This document shows positions 43,487 to 52,422 of a stretch of 64,000 nucleotides of DNA, one piece after another. Under the pieces are notes generated by a model, which saw only the letters and a list, made by a program, of their open reading frames with translations, did no database searches and was not told where the DNA came from. The translations under genes and the position numbers were made by a program. Position 1 is the first letter of the stretch. The number at the start of each line of letters is the position of its first letter. The stretch lies in NCBI GenBank assembly GCA_937138475.1, contig CAKZPD010000034.1:156087-220086 (forward strand), written 5' to 3'. The stretch is from an uncultured Sulfitobacter sp. Lineage in GTDB: Bacteria; Pseudomonadota; Alphaproteobacteria; Rhodobacterales; Rhodobacteraceae.

Positions 43487-46428
43487 CCCAGGTGAACCGT
43501 TTGCAAGGCGGTCAGATCGACCGCAGCCAATCGCTGTCCTTTACCTTTGACGGCAAGCGCATGACCGGACACCCCGGTGATACTTTGGCCTCGGCTTTGT
43601 TGGCCAATGGGGTGCGCCTGATGGGGCGGTCGTTTAAATATCACCGTCCGCGCGGGGTTCTGACCGCCGGATCAGAAGAACCCAATGCCATCGTCGAGCT
43701 GCGCGAAGGCGCCCGCCAAGAGCCCAACACCCGCGCCACCACAGCCGAGCTGTTTGACGGGCTGGTCGCCCGCAGTCAGAACCGGCTGGGATCGCTGCGG
43801 TTTGATCTGTTGGCCGTGAATGATCGGCTGTCGAATTTCCTGACAGCCGGGTTTTATTACAAAACCTTCATGTGGCCGGCTGCCTTTTGGGAAAAAATCT
43901 ATGAACCGATCATCCGCAAGGCCGCCGGTTTGGGGTCTTTGTCGTTGCAAGATGATCCTGATGTTTACGACAAGGGGTTTTTGCACTGCGATCTGCTGAT
44001 CATCGGCGCCGGGCCATCGGGGCTTGCTGCGGCGCTGACAGCCGGGCGGGCCGGGGCGGATGTGATCCTGTGCGATGAAGATTTTCGCATTGGCGGGCGC
44101 CTGAACAGCGAAACTTTTGCCATCGGGGATGCCAGCGGCGCCGATTGGGCGGCGGCAACCTTGGCAGAATTGTCCAGCCTGCCCAATGTGCGGGTGATGG
44201 CCCGCACCACGGTGATTGGCGCCTTTGATCACGGCATTTATGGCGCGGTTGAACGCACCGGCGATCACCTGCTGGCCCCAAAACCGGGTAAACCCCGCCA
44301 AGTGTTGTGGCGGATCTATAGCAAGCAGGCACTGCTTGCCGCCGGTGCGACCGAGCGCCCAATCGCCTTTGAAAACAATGACCGGCCCGGCATCATGCTC
44401 GCATCGGCGATGCGCAGCTATGCCAACCGCTTTGCCACCACAGCCGGGGCGCGGTCGGTGATCTTTACCAACAATGACGACGGCCATCGCACCGCTGCCG
44501 ATCTGCGGGCCAAGGGCGCGCAAGTGGCGGCCGTGGTCGATGTGCGCGACAATGCCCCGCACAGCGATGATTTTGAGGTGATCAAAGGCGCGCAGGTGAT
44601 CAACAGCGCCGGCCGGTTGGGGCTGCGCAGCGTCACGGTGCGCGCCGCCGATGGCACGATCCGCCGCATCAACTGCGAGGCCCTGGGCGTTTCGGGCGGC
44701 TGGAACCCCAATGTGCATTTGACCTGTCACATGCGCGGACGCCCGCAATGGGATAATGCGCTGGCGGCCTTTGTGCCGGGCGGTGATCTGCCGCCGGGGA
44801 TGCAGGTGATCGGCGCGGCGCAGGGCGATCTTTCAACCGCTGGGGCGCTGCGCTCTGGGGCGCAGGCTGCGGCGCAAGCGCTGGATCTGCAAACGTCCCC
44901 CATCGATCTGCCCCAGGCCGAAGACGCCCCCGTCAACGTCACGCCGTTTTGGTATGTGCAGGGGGCCAGCCGCGCCTGGCTGGATCAGCAAAACGATGTG
45001 ACGGTCAAAGATGTCAAGCTAAGCCACCAAGAGGGGTTCCGCTCGGTCGAGCATCTGAAACGCTATACCACGCTGGGCATGGCCACCGATCAGGGCAAGA
45101 CCTCGAACATGGGCGGATTGGCGATCATGGCCGAACTGGCGGGCAAATCCATCCCCGAAGTCGGCACCACCATCTTCCGCCCGCCCTACACACCCACAGC
45201 CATCGGGGTTCTGGCCGGACGGCATCGCGGCAAGCATTTTCATCCGACGCGGCTGACACCCAGCCATCATTGGGCCAAGGAACAAGGCGCCGTCTTTGTC
45301 GAGGTCGGCAATTGGCTGCGCGCGCAATGGTTCCCCCAGCCGGGGGAAACCCACTGGCGCCAAAGCGTCGACCGCGAAGTCTTGGCAACCCGGCAATCGG
45401 TCGGGGTCTGCGATGTGACCACATTGGGCAAGATCGACGTTCAAGGCACAGATGCTGCCGCTTTCCTCAACAAGGTCTATTGCAATGGCTTTGCGAAACT
45501 GCCGGTGGGCAAGACCCGCTATGGCCTGATGTTGCGTGAAGATGGCATCGCCATGGATGACGGCACCGCCGCCCGCCTGGCCGAGGACCACTTTGTCGTA
45601 ACCACCACCACCGCCAATGCGCTTGGCGTTTACCGCCACATGGAATTCGTCCACCAATGTCTGTGCCCGGATATGGACGTTCAGATGATCTCAACCACCG
45701 AGGCCTGGGCGCAATATGCGGTCGCTGGTCCCAACGCGCGCAAACTGCTGCAAAAGATCGTCGACCCGGCCTTCGATATCTCGAACGAGGGCTTCCCCTT
45801 CATGGCTTGCGGCAACATCACCGTCTGCGGCGGGCTGCGGGCGCGATTGTTCCGGATTTCCTTCAGCGGAGAGCTGGCCTATGAGATCGCCGTTCCCAGC
45901 ATGTATGGCGATGCGCTGATCCGGCGGTTGATGGACGCGGGCAAAGAATATGACGTGACCCCCTATGGGACCGAGGCACTGGGCGTCATGCGTATCGAAA
46001 AAGGCCATGCCGCCGGCAATGAGCTGAACGGGACAACCACCGCACTGAACCTGGGCATGGGGCGGATGGTCAGCACAACCAAAGACAGCATCGGTTCGGT
46101 GCTGTCAGCACGCAGCGGGCTCAACCAAAGCGATGCGCTAAACCTGGTGGGCCTAATCCCGGTAAACCACGCCGATGCGGTTCCCGCTGGCGCACATCTG
46201 ATGAATGCAGACGGGCCGGTCAACGCACAGCATGATCAGGGCTATGTCACGTCGGCGGCCTTTTCCCCCAACCTTGGCCACGCCATTGGCCTGGCCCTGG
46301 TGAAAAACGGCGCCGCGCGGATGGGGGAAACCCTGCGCCTTGTCAGCCCACTAACCGGCGTTGAAACCCGTGTCACCATCGCCAGCGCGCATTTCATCGA
46401 CCCAAAGGGGGACCGTCTTCGTGCATGA
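43483..46428 (+). CDS. soxA: sarcosine oxidase alpha-type subunit
   Basis: This 981-aa protein has the alpha-subunit architecture. An N-terminal ferredoxin-like region (SLSFTFDGKRMTGHPGDTLA, GRSFKYHRPRGVLTAGSEEP) is followed by an NAD/FAD Rossmann part (LLIIGAGPSGLAAALTAGRA). The C-terminal folate-binding GcvT-like domain covers about residues 600-981 (VGVCDVTTLGKIDVQGTDAA, ARLFRISFSGELAYEIAVPS, GVMRIEKGHAAGNELNG). It demethylates an N-methyl amino acid and passes the one-carbon unit to tetrahydrofolate. No folD, purU or glyA is in the window. Confidence 0.9.
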   Translation: MTQVNRLQGGQIDRSQSLSFTFDGKRMTGHPGDTLASALLANGVRLMGRSFKYHRPRGVLTAGSEEPNAIVELREGARQEPNTRATTAELFDGLVARSQNRLGSLRFDLLAVNDRLSNFLTAGFYYKTFMWPAAFWEKIYEPIIRKAAGLGSLSLQDDPDVYDKGFLHCDLLIIGAGPSGLAAALTAGRAGADVILCDEDFRIGGRLNSETFAIGDASGADWAAATLAELSSLPNVRVMARTTVIGAFDHGIYGAVERTGDHLLAPKPGKPRQVLWRIYSKQALLAAGATERPIAFENNDRPGIMLASAMRSYANRFATTAGARSVIFTNNDDGHRTAADLRAKGAQVAAVVDVRDNAPHSDDFEVIKGAQVINSAGRLGLRSVTVRAADGTIRRINCEALGVSGGWNPNVHLTCHMRGRPQWDNALAAFVPGGDLPPGMQVIGAAQGDLSTAGALRSGAQAAAQALDLQTSPIDLPQAEDAPVNVTPFWYVQGASRAWLDQQNDVTVKDVKLSHQEGFRSVEHLKRYTTLGMATDQGKTSNMGGLAIMAELAGKSIPEVGTTIFRPPYTPTAIGVLAGRHRGKHFHPTRLTPSHHWAKEQGAVFVEVGNWLRAQWFPQPGETHWRQSVDREVLATRQSVGVCDVTTLGKIDVQGTDAAAFLNKVYCNGFAKLPVGKTRYGLMLREDGIAMDDGTAARLAEDHFVVTTTTANALGVYRHMEFVHQCLCPDMDVQMISTTEAWAQYAVAGPNARKLLQKIVDPAFDISNEGFPFMACGNITVCGGLRARLFRISFSGELAYEIAVPSMYGDALIRRLMDAGKEYDVTPYGTEALGVMRIEKGHAAGNELNGTTTALNLGMGRMVSTTKDSIGSVLSARSGLNQSDALNLVGLIPVNHADAVPAGAHLMNADGPVNAQHDQGYVTSAAFSPNLGHAIGLALVKNGAARMGETLRLVSPLTGVETRVTIASAHFIDPKGDRLRA

Positions 46429-46978
46429 TCTTCAGCCCACCACCGCCCTTGGCGCCAGCAAACCGGCCCATGACGTCTTTCCAGACATTACCATCAGCGA
46501 AAACCCGGATGTGGCGCTGGCCTCGGTGGCGCTGCGCGCGCACTCAGCCGATGCACATGCAGCGCTGGCGCACTGGCTGGGCGCCCCGCTGCGTGGCCCC
46601 GGAACCTTTGCCGCCAACGGCACAAGAAGCGCGCTCTGGACAGGCGCCGATCAATGGCTGATCCAAACCAGCCTGCAAAAGGAAGAACTTGTCGCCGATG
46701 ATCTAAAGGCGCTGCTCGGCGCCCAAGCCTCGGTGACAGAGCAATCCGGCGCCTGGGCCTGCTTTGACATCCGCGGCCCCGGGCGCATCGCGCTGCTGGA
46801 ACGCTTGACCCCCCTGCCCATTCGCCGCATGCAGCCCTGCGACGGCAACCGGACACGGATCGAACAGCTGGGTTGTTTCGTCCTGTGCCACAAAGACGCC
46901 TTCAGCGTCCTGGGCCCGCGCGCGTCCGCCCCATCGCTGCACCACGCTCTCATAACAGCTGCCGGCGCAATTTCTTGA
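46421..46978 (+). CDS. soxG: sarcosine oxidase gamma-type subunit
   Basis: This 185-aa protein is the GcvT-like gamma subunit: NPDVALASVALRAHS, QSGAWACFDIRGPGRIALLE, RLTPLPIRRMQP and RTRIEQLGCFVLCHKDAFSV, weakly conserved but clear by context. The start is GTG 46421, preceded by GGGGGA and overlapping soxA by 8 bp. A gene-end repeat begins 12 bp after its stop. Confidence 0.85.
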   Translation: MHDLQPTTALGASKPAHDVFPDITISENPDVALASVALRAHSADAHAALAHWLGAPLRGPGTFAANGTRSALWTGADQWLIQTSLQKEELVADDLKALLGAQASVTEQSGAWACFDIRGPGRIALLERLTPLPIRRMQPCDGNRTRIEQLGCFVLCHKDAFSVLGPRASAPSLHHALITAAGAIS

Positions 46979-46989
46979 CTCCTCCGCCG

Positions 46990-47022
46990 CTTCTTTTGTT
47001 CTTAAATATCCCCGCCGGAGGC
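46990..47022 (-). repeat. gene-end repeat, copy 5
   Basis: 33 bp reading CTTCTTTTGTTC, TTAAATATCC, CCGCCGGAGGC, 12 bp after the soxG stop. It is the exact reverse complement of the copy at 47111-47143, making a 154-bp inverted structure. Confidence 0.85.
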
Positions 47023-47110
47023 ATCCTGCCTTTTCCACCTGCGCAGCGCTTGGGGAGGCTGAATGCCGTCGCGTTTTGCCTTAATGTTGTCTTTTGAGGC
47101 TGTTGTCGGA

Positions 47111-47143
47111 GCCTCCGGCGGGGATATTTAAGAACAAAAGAAG
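47111..47143 (+). repeat. gene-end repeat, copy 6
   Basis: 33 bp, perfect inverted partner of 46990-47022, with 88 bp between them. It lies 108 bp beyond the stop of the convergent HU gene, after the HU terminator. Confidence 0.85.
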
Positions 47144-47164
47144 TTGGGGCGTGCATCTTCAACA

Positions 47165-47195
47165 AAAAAGGCCCCGGCAACGGGTGCGGGGCCTT
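47165..47195 (-). terminator. rho-independent terminator of HU gene
   Basis: On the minus strand a 9-bp stem AAGGCCCCG/CGGGGCCTT is followed by TTTTT, 56 bp downstream of the HU stop codon. Confidence 0.85.
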
Positions 47196-47250
47196 GGTGT
47201 TTTCGGTCTTGGGCGTTTTGACGCAGGGACCGGGGTGCGATTGCGGCAGA

Positions 47251-47538
47251 TTAGCCGTTCACGCTGTCCTTGAGCGCTTTTGCGATGGTCATTTTGACCA
47301 CTTTGTCGGCTTCTTTTTTGAATTGCTCGCCGGTGGCGGGGTTGCGCACCATGCGCTCGGGGCGCTCACGGCAATAGATTTTGCCAACGCCGGGCAGGGT
47401 GACGGCACCGCCGCCGGAAACTTCGCGGGTGATCAGGCCGCATACCGCGTCCAAAGCTGCACCGGCTGCTTTTTTGTCGGCGCCCATTTCCTCGGCCAGA
47501 GCGGCGACGAGCTGCGTTTTTGTCATTGGTTTTGCCAT
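47251..47538 (-). CDS. hup: HU-family DNA-binding protein
   Basis: This 95-aa nucleoid protein has the HU/IHF fold: N-terminal helices KTQLVAALAEEMGADKKAA, then the beta-arm segment VTLPGVGKIYCRERPERMVR and NPATGEQFKK. It binds DNA non-specifically as a dimer and bends it. It has its own terminator and is separated from amn by 138 bp. The AAGGAG ribosome site is clear. Confidence 0.93.
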   Translation of the reverse strand: MAKPMTKTQLVAALAEEMGADKKAAGAALDAVCGLITREVSGGGAVTLPGVGKIYCRERPERMVRNPATGEQFKKEADKVVKMTIAKALKDSVNG

Positions 47539-47676
47539 GTTTTTATCTCCTTCGGCTGCCCGATGTTTAGGGCCTCATATCAGAAAACTATCCGAATGTG
47601 GTGTATCAACACAACGATTAGGGGCACATTGCAAGGAAAAACATGCGGTTTTCGGCTGTTTTGCGCATTTTTACCG

Positions 47677-49140
47677 TTAAAGAAAGGCGGTTTCCTCGAA
47701 TGAGCGCAGTTTTCGGCTGTGAATACGTTCCAGCGGCATTGTGCGCAGTTGTTCCATCGCGTGTATTCCGATCATCAAATGGCGCGCCACTTGGGTTTTA
47801 TAGAAGTCCGATGCCATCCCCGGAAGCTTGAGCTCTCCGTGCAGGGGTTTGTCCGAAACGCACAGCAGCGTGCCATAGGGCACCCGGAAGCGATAACCGT
47901 TGGCGGCGATCGTGGCGCTTTCCATATCCAGTGCGACGGCGCGCGATTGGCTGAGCCGTTGCACCGGGCCTGAATGGTCGCGCAGCTCCCAGTTGCGGTT
48001 GTCGATGGTGGCAACGGTGCCTGTGCGCATGATGCGTTTCAGCTCATAACCTTCCAGCGCCGTGACCTGCGCGACCGCCTGTTCCAGTGCGATCTGAATT
48101 TCCGCCAGTGCCGGGATCGGCACCCAGACCGGCAGGTCATCATCCAGCACATGGTCTTCGCGCAGATACGCGTGGGCCAGCACGAAATCCCCCAGGGCCT
48201 GGGTGTTGCGCAGCCCGGCGCAATGGCCGACCATCAGCCACGCATGGGGGCGCAGCACCGCAATATGATCGGTGGCGGTTTTGGCATTCGACGGGCCAAC
48301 GCCGATATTGACCAGCGTGATACCCGATCCATCCGCCCGTTTCAGGTGATAGGCGGGCATTTGCGGCGACTTGGCCGGCGTGGCCAGGGTTTGATCGCCG
48401 CGGGTGATCATTGCGTTGTCGGTTGAGACAAAGGCGGTATAGCCGCTATCGGGGATATCCAGTTGCGCGCGGGCAAAGGCTTCGAATTCCGAGACATAGA
48501 ATTGATAGTTGGTAAACAACACATAGTTCTGAAAATGTTCGGGATCCGTGGCCGTGTAATGGGACAGCCGCGCCAGCGAATAATCCACCCGTTGCGCGGT
48601 AAAGGGGGCCAGCGGGCGCACCCCGTCGGTGGGCTGATAGGTGCCATTGACGATGTCATCATTGGTGGTGGACAAATCCGGCACATCAAACACATCGCGC
48701 AGGGTGAAATCGGCGGCGCCTTCCTGTGGCACGGTGACATTGGGATCGCTGGCAACCGCGAAATGCACCGGGATCGGGGTGGAGGATGGCCCGACCCAGA
48801 CCGGTTGGCCATGGTTTTCAATCAGCAGGCCGATTTGCTGGCGCAGGTAATTGCGGAACAGATCGGGCCGGGTGATCGTCGCCGCAAAGGCCCCCGGCGA
48901 GGATACATGCCCAAAGGACAACCGCGTGTCGACCTGGGCAAAGGTCGAGGTAGAGACCCGCACTTCGGGATAAAAGGCCCGGATACGGCATCTGGGGGCG
49001 CCTTGTTCCAGCGCCTTGGTGAAATGATGGCTCAGGAATTGCGTTGCCTCGGCATAGAGCTGCTCAAGCCGGTCCACCGCCTGCTTGGCATCGGTGAATT
49101 TTTCCGGCTTGGGGGTGGGGGCGGTCTGAATTTGAATCAT
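47677..49140 (-). CDS. amn: AMP nucleosidase
   Basis: This 487-aa enzyme hydrolyses AMP to adenine and ribose 5-phosphate. Signature segments are SFGHVSSPGAFAATITRPDL, LLIENHGQPVWVGPSSTPIP, VNIGVGPSNAKTATDHIAVL and DMESATIAANGYRFRVPYGT, where the Glu of DMESAT belongs to the nucleoside-binding site. The ATG at 49140 overlaps the ade stop codon (ATGA); the longer frame to 49377 lies inside ade. Operon with adenine deaminase. Confidence 0.93.
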   Translation of the reverse strand: MIQIQTAPTPKPEKFTDAKQAVDRLEQLYAEATQFLSHHFTKALEQGAPRCRIRAFYPEVRVSTSTFAQVDTRLSFGHVSSPGAFAATITRPDLFRNYLRQQIGLLIENHGQPVWVGPSSTPIPVHFAVASDPNVTVPQEGAADFTLRDVFDVPDLSTTNDDIVNGTYQPTDGVRPLAPFTAQRVDYSLARLSHYTATDPEHFQNYVLFTNYQFYVSEFEAFARAQLDIPDSGYTAFVSTDNAMITRGDQTLATPAKSPQMPAYHLKRADGSGITLVNIGVGPSNAKTATDHIAVLRPHAWLMVGHCAGLRNTQALGDFVLAHAYLREDHVLDDDLPVWVPIPALAEIQIALEQAVAQVTALEGYELKRIMRTGTVATIDNRNWELRDHSGPVQRLSQSRAVALDMESATIAANGYRFRVPYGTLLCVSDKPLHGELKLPGMASDFYKTQVARHLMIGIHAMEQLRTMPLERIHSRKLRSFEETAFL

Positions 49141-50939
49141 GCAATTGGCTCTAGCACTGGAATAAAGGTGAAACTGCGGACATCGACCAACCCCAGATCG
49201 GAAATCCGCAGCTCTGGGATTACCACAAGGGCCAGCAAGGAGTGTTGCATATAGGCATTGTTGAGGGTGCAACCACAGTCGCGCATGGCGGCCATCAGCT
49301 GATCGGCTTGCGCCGCGACGCTGTGGGCCGGGGCATCTGACATCAATCCGGCAATCGGCAGCGCCAGCGATGCACACAGCTTGCCGTCGCGGAACACCGC
49401 CACGCCGCCGCCGATGTCAGACAGATGATTGGCCGCCAACGCCATATTCGCGGCGCAGGTGCCGACAACAATCATATGGTGGCTGTCATGCGCCACCGTC
49501 GATGCCATGGCCATATCACCACGATAGCCAAAACCGGACACAAAGGCATTGACCACCCCGCCGGTGCCGCGATGACGTTCGACCAGGGCAATCTGGCAAA
49601 CTTCGCCGGTTGCCTGCACGCGCCCTTCGGTCACCGGCAGCTCAAATTGCAGCGCCTGGGTCGGGGCCTGATTTTCCACCACACCGATGACATTGGCGCG
49701 CACCGCATTGGCGCCCGCTGGGGCCGGGATATCAAAGTCGCCCGGCACAAGCGGCTTGCCCAGATGCACGGTGTTGCGGGCGCTTTGCGGCCAATCATAA
49801 TGGGGGCAATCGGCCAGACATTGGCCATCCTTTGCCACAACCTGGCCACGGGCAATCACCATTTCGATCGGCAGGCTGTGCAAATCCGAGGTCAGGATAA
49901 CATCCGCCCGCCGACCCGGCGTCAGCGATCCCAGCTCGCGCTCAAGGCCGAAATGCGTGGCGGTGTTGATCGTCGCCATTTGCAAGGCAACCAGCGGATC
50001 ACAGCCGCAATCGATGGCATGGCGCAGCACCCGGTTCATATGGCCGTCATTGACCAAAGTGCCGGAATGGCAATCATCGGTGCACAAAATAAATCCGCGC
50101 GGATCCAGCCCCTTTTGCGTGATCGCGGTGATCTGGCTTTCGACGTCATACCACGCAGACCCCAGCCGCAGCATCGCCCGCATCCCCTGCCGCACCCGCG
50201 CAATGGCATCGGCCTCGCAGGTGCCTTCGTGATCATCGGCTGGCCCGCCGGCCACATACCCGGCAAAGGCCCGGCCCAGATCAGGCGAAGCATAATGCCC
50301 CCCGACGGTCTTGCCCGCGCGCTGGGTCGCGGCGATTTCCGCCAGCATCTTGGGATCGGCATTGGCCACGCCGGGGAAATTCATCATCTCGCCCAGGCCG
50401 ATAATCCCCGGCCAGGTCATCGCCTCGGCGACATCCTCGGCGGTGATCTCAAATCCGGTGGTCTCCAGTCCGGGGGCTGATGGCGCGCAGGACGGCATCT
50501 GGGTGAAAATATTGATCGGCTGCATCAGCGCTTCGTCATGCATCATCCGCACGCCTTGCAGGCCCAGCACATTGGCAATCTCATGCGGATCGGTGAACAT
50601 GGTTGTGGTGCCATGCGGAATGACCGCGCGGGCGAACTCGGCCGGGGTTAACATGCCGCTTTCGATATGCATGTGACCGTCGCACAGACCGGGGATCATA
50701 AAGCGGCCTTCGGCCTCGATCACTTGTGTCTGGGGGCCGATGCAATGGGCGGCATCGGGAACCACGCAGGCAATCCGCCCAGATGTGATGGCGATATCGT
50801 GATTGTCGATGATCTCGCGGCTATGGACATTGACCCAGCGCCCGCCCTTGATCACCATATCGGCGGCGGCTTGGCCGGTGGCGACGGCGATCAGATCGGC
50901 GGCACAATCTGGCCAGCTTGGAAAATTGATTTGATTCAT
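49137..50939 (-). CDS. ade: adenine deaminase
   Basis: This approximately 600-aa amidohydrolase converts adenine to hypoxanthine and ammonia. Metal-binding motifs are visible in FMIPGLCDGHMHIESGMLTP, VIPHGTTTMFTDPHEIANVL, TCEADAIARVRQGMRAMLR and FILCTDDCHSGTLVNDGHMN. The C-terminal region has AHDSHHMIVVGTCAANMALA. In-frame ATGs exist at 50966, 50954 and 50939; 50939 gives the best N-terminus. Together with amn it takes AMP to hypoxanthine. Confidence 0.94.
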   Translation of the reverse strand: MNQINFPSWPDCAADLIAVATGQAAADMVIKGGRWVNVHSREIIDNHDIAITSGRIACVVPDAAHCIGPQTQVIEAEGRFMIPGLCDGHMHIESGMLTPAEFARAVIPHGTTTMFTDPHEIANVLGLQGVRMMHDEALMQPINIFTQMPSCAPSAPGLETTGFEITAEDVAEAMTWPGIIGLGEMMNFPGVANADPKMLAEIAATQRAGKTVGGHYASPDLGRAFAGYVAGGPADDHEGTCEADAIARVRQGMRAMLRLGSAWYDVESQITAITQKGLDPRGFILCTDDCHSGTLVNDGHMNRVLRHAIDCGCDPLVALQMATINTATHFGLERELGSLTPGRRADVILTSDLHSLPIEMVIARGQVVAKDGQCLADCPHYDWPQSARNTVHLGKPLVPGDFDIPAPAGANAVRANVIGVVENQAPTQALQFELPVTEGRVQATGEVCQIALVERHRGTGGVVNAFVSGFGYRGDMAMASTVAHDSHHMIVVGTCAANMALAANHLSDIGGGVAVFRDGKLCASLALPIAGLMSDAPAHSVAAQADQLMAAMRDCGCTLNNAYMQHSLLALVVIPELRISDLGLVDVRSFTFIPVLEPIA

Positions 50940-50992
50940 GGCCCAAGGTGACATGACCGCCGGCAAGGATCAAGCACCTGAAAGGGACAGGG

Positions 50993-51412
50993 ATGGATTA
51001 TGAAACGGTCTCGGCGCAGGCGTTTGGCGCCAGCTTGCGTGGCATCGGGCTGAATTTGCTGGTGCGCGATGTCCCGGCACAATGTCAGTTTCTCGGGGCG
51101 GTTTTCGGATTGCTGGCGCGGCGGGTCTCGGATGATTTTGCGATTGTCGAATATGGCGATGCGCTGTTTCAGCTGCACCGCGATGGCACCTATCACAGCA
51201 ACCCCTTGCTGGGCCTGCTGCCCGAGGGGCCACCGCGCGGTGCCGGGATCGAACTGCGCCTTTATGACAGCGATCCTGACGTGGCCTGCACCCGTGCCAA
51301 GGCCCATGGCGCGGTTATTTTGCAGCCCCCCACCGACAAGCCCCACGGCCTGCGCGAGGCCTATATCCTGTGCGAAAACGGCTATGCCTGGGTGCCCAGC
51401 CGCCCCATCTGA
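50993..51412 (+). CDS. VOC (glyoxalase/bleomycin-resistance-like) family protein
   Basis: This 139-aa protein has a single VOC domain of two beta-alpha-beta-beta-beta repeats: GIGLNLLVRDVPAQCQFLGA in the first, GAGIELRLYDSDPDVACTRA and HGLREAYILCENGYAWVPSR in the second. Possible metal ligands (His, Glu) are not firmly assignable. It is divergent from ade. Substrate unknown; many homologues are uncharacterised. Confidence 0.8.
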   Translation: MDYETVSAQAFGASLRGIGLNLLVRDVPAQCQFLGAVFGLLARRVSDDFAIVEYGDALFQLHRDGTYHSNPLLGLLPEGPPRGAGIELRLYDSDPDVACTRAKAHGAVILQPPTDKPHGLREAYILCENGYAWVPSRPI

Positions 51413-51418
51413 ACGTGG

Positions 51419-52318
51419 TCAGGTGATGTGGCGCTCTACATGCAGGGCGGTGCGAAACCGATGGGTTTCAAGACGCAGCCAGGCGGCAAAGGCCTCGGCC
51501 CCCGGATGCGAATGGGATCGCGGCGATTGGATCAGGTAATAGGCCTCTTGCATGGGGGCACGAAAGGCAAACGGGGCACAAAGCTGACCAGAGCGGATCA
51601 TCTGATCGGCGATGGCATCATGGCCCAGCGCCAGCCCGCCCCCCGCCGCCGCAATCGCCAAAGACAACGAAAAGGTGGTGGCATAGGTGATGGGCGGCCC
51701 TTGCCAGCCCAGGCCCTGATGTTCGCACCAGGTCTCCCAGTTGGCCAAAAGGTTCGAACAATCGAACAGCGGTTCGTCCTGCAACCGATCCAACGTCACC
51801 GCATATTCCGGGGCGCAGACGGGATAATAATGATCCGTATGCAGCAACTCGGCCCGCACCGTATCCGACGGGCGCAACGAAAAGCGGATCTCGATGTCGG
51901 CGCCCTCGGCCATATCGCGGGCCTCCCACAGCTCGGTTGACAGGCTCAGGCGGACCTCCGGGTGTTGTCGCTGAAACGCGGGCAACCGCGGCGCCAGCCA
52001 TTGCATGGCAAAGGTCAGATTGGAATGAACCTGCACCACATCCGGCCCCACCCCCGTCACCGCGCGGGTGCCCTGCGCCAAGGTCCGAAAGGCATCACGC
52101 ACCACCGGCAAATAGGTGATGCCGGTCTGCGTCAGCTCAAGCACCCGGCCCCGGCGATGAAACAGCGGCCGCTTCAAATGCGCCTCAAGCGATTTGACCT
52201 GCTGGCTGACCGCGCTTTGGGTCATATTCAAATCCCGCGCCGCGCCGGTAAAGGATAAATGCCGCGCCGCCGCTTCGAAAGCGCGCAGCCAATTTAACGG
52301 AGGAAGCGAGTTTGCCAT
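51419..52318 (-). CDS. LysR-family transcriptional regulator
   Basis: This 299-aa regulator has the LysR helix-turn-helix (residues about 6-65: LNWLRAFEAAARHLSFTGAA, LNMTQSAVSQQVKSLEAHL) and a C-terminal effector-binding domain of the GcvA-like group. It is divergent from a class II aldolase/acyl-CoA cluster, and a perfect 19-bp palindrome with T-N11-A spacing lies 8 bp from its start codon. It probably represses itself and activates the divergent operon. Effector unknown. Confidence 0.92.
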   Translation of the reverse strand: MANSLPPLNWLRAFEAAARHLSFTGAARDLNMTQSAVSQQVKSLEAHLKRPLFHRRGRVLELTQTGITYLPVVRDAFRTLAQGTRAVTGVGPDVVQVHSNLTFAMQWLAPRLPAFQRQHPEVRLSLSTELWEARDMAEGADIEIRFSLRPSDTVRAELLHTDHYYPVCAPEYAVTLDRLQDEPLFDCSNLLANWETWCEHQGLGWQGPPITYATTFSLSLAIAAAGGGLALGHDAIADQMIRSGQLCAPFAFRAPMQEAYYLIQSPRSHSHPGAEAFAAWLRLETHRFRTALHVERHIT

Positions 52319-52325
52319 AACGAAC

Positions 52326-52344
52326 CTATAAGTCAGACTTATAG
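52326..52344. promoter_or_regulatory. LysR-type operator
   Basis: Perfect palindrome CTATAAGTC-A-GACTTATAG, containing TAAGTCAGACTTA (T-N11-A), placed between the divergent LysR and class II aldolase genes, 8 bp upstream of the LysR start. Confidence 0.8.
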
Positions 52345-52422
52345 ATAAGCGCCGTTTTTTTCGTTGGTCAAGCCACTGCGCCCGGTGTCATCTAGGCGCA
52401 ACACATCACAGGGGCCCCGGCA

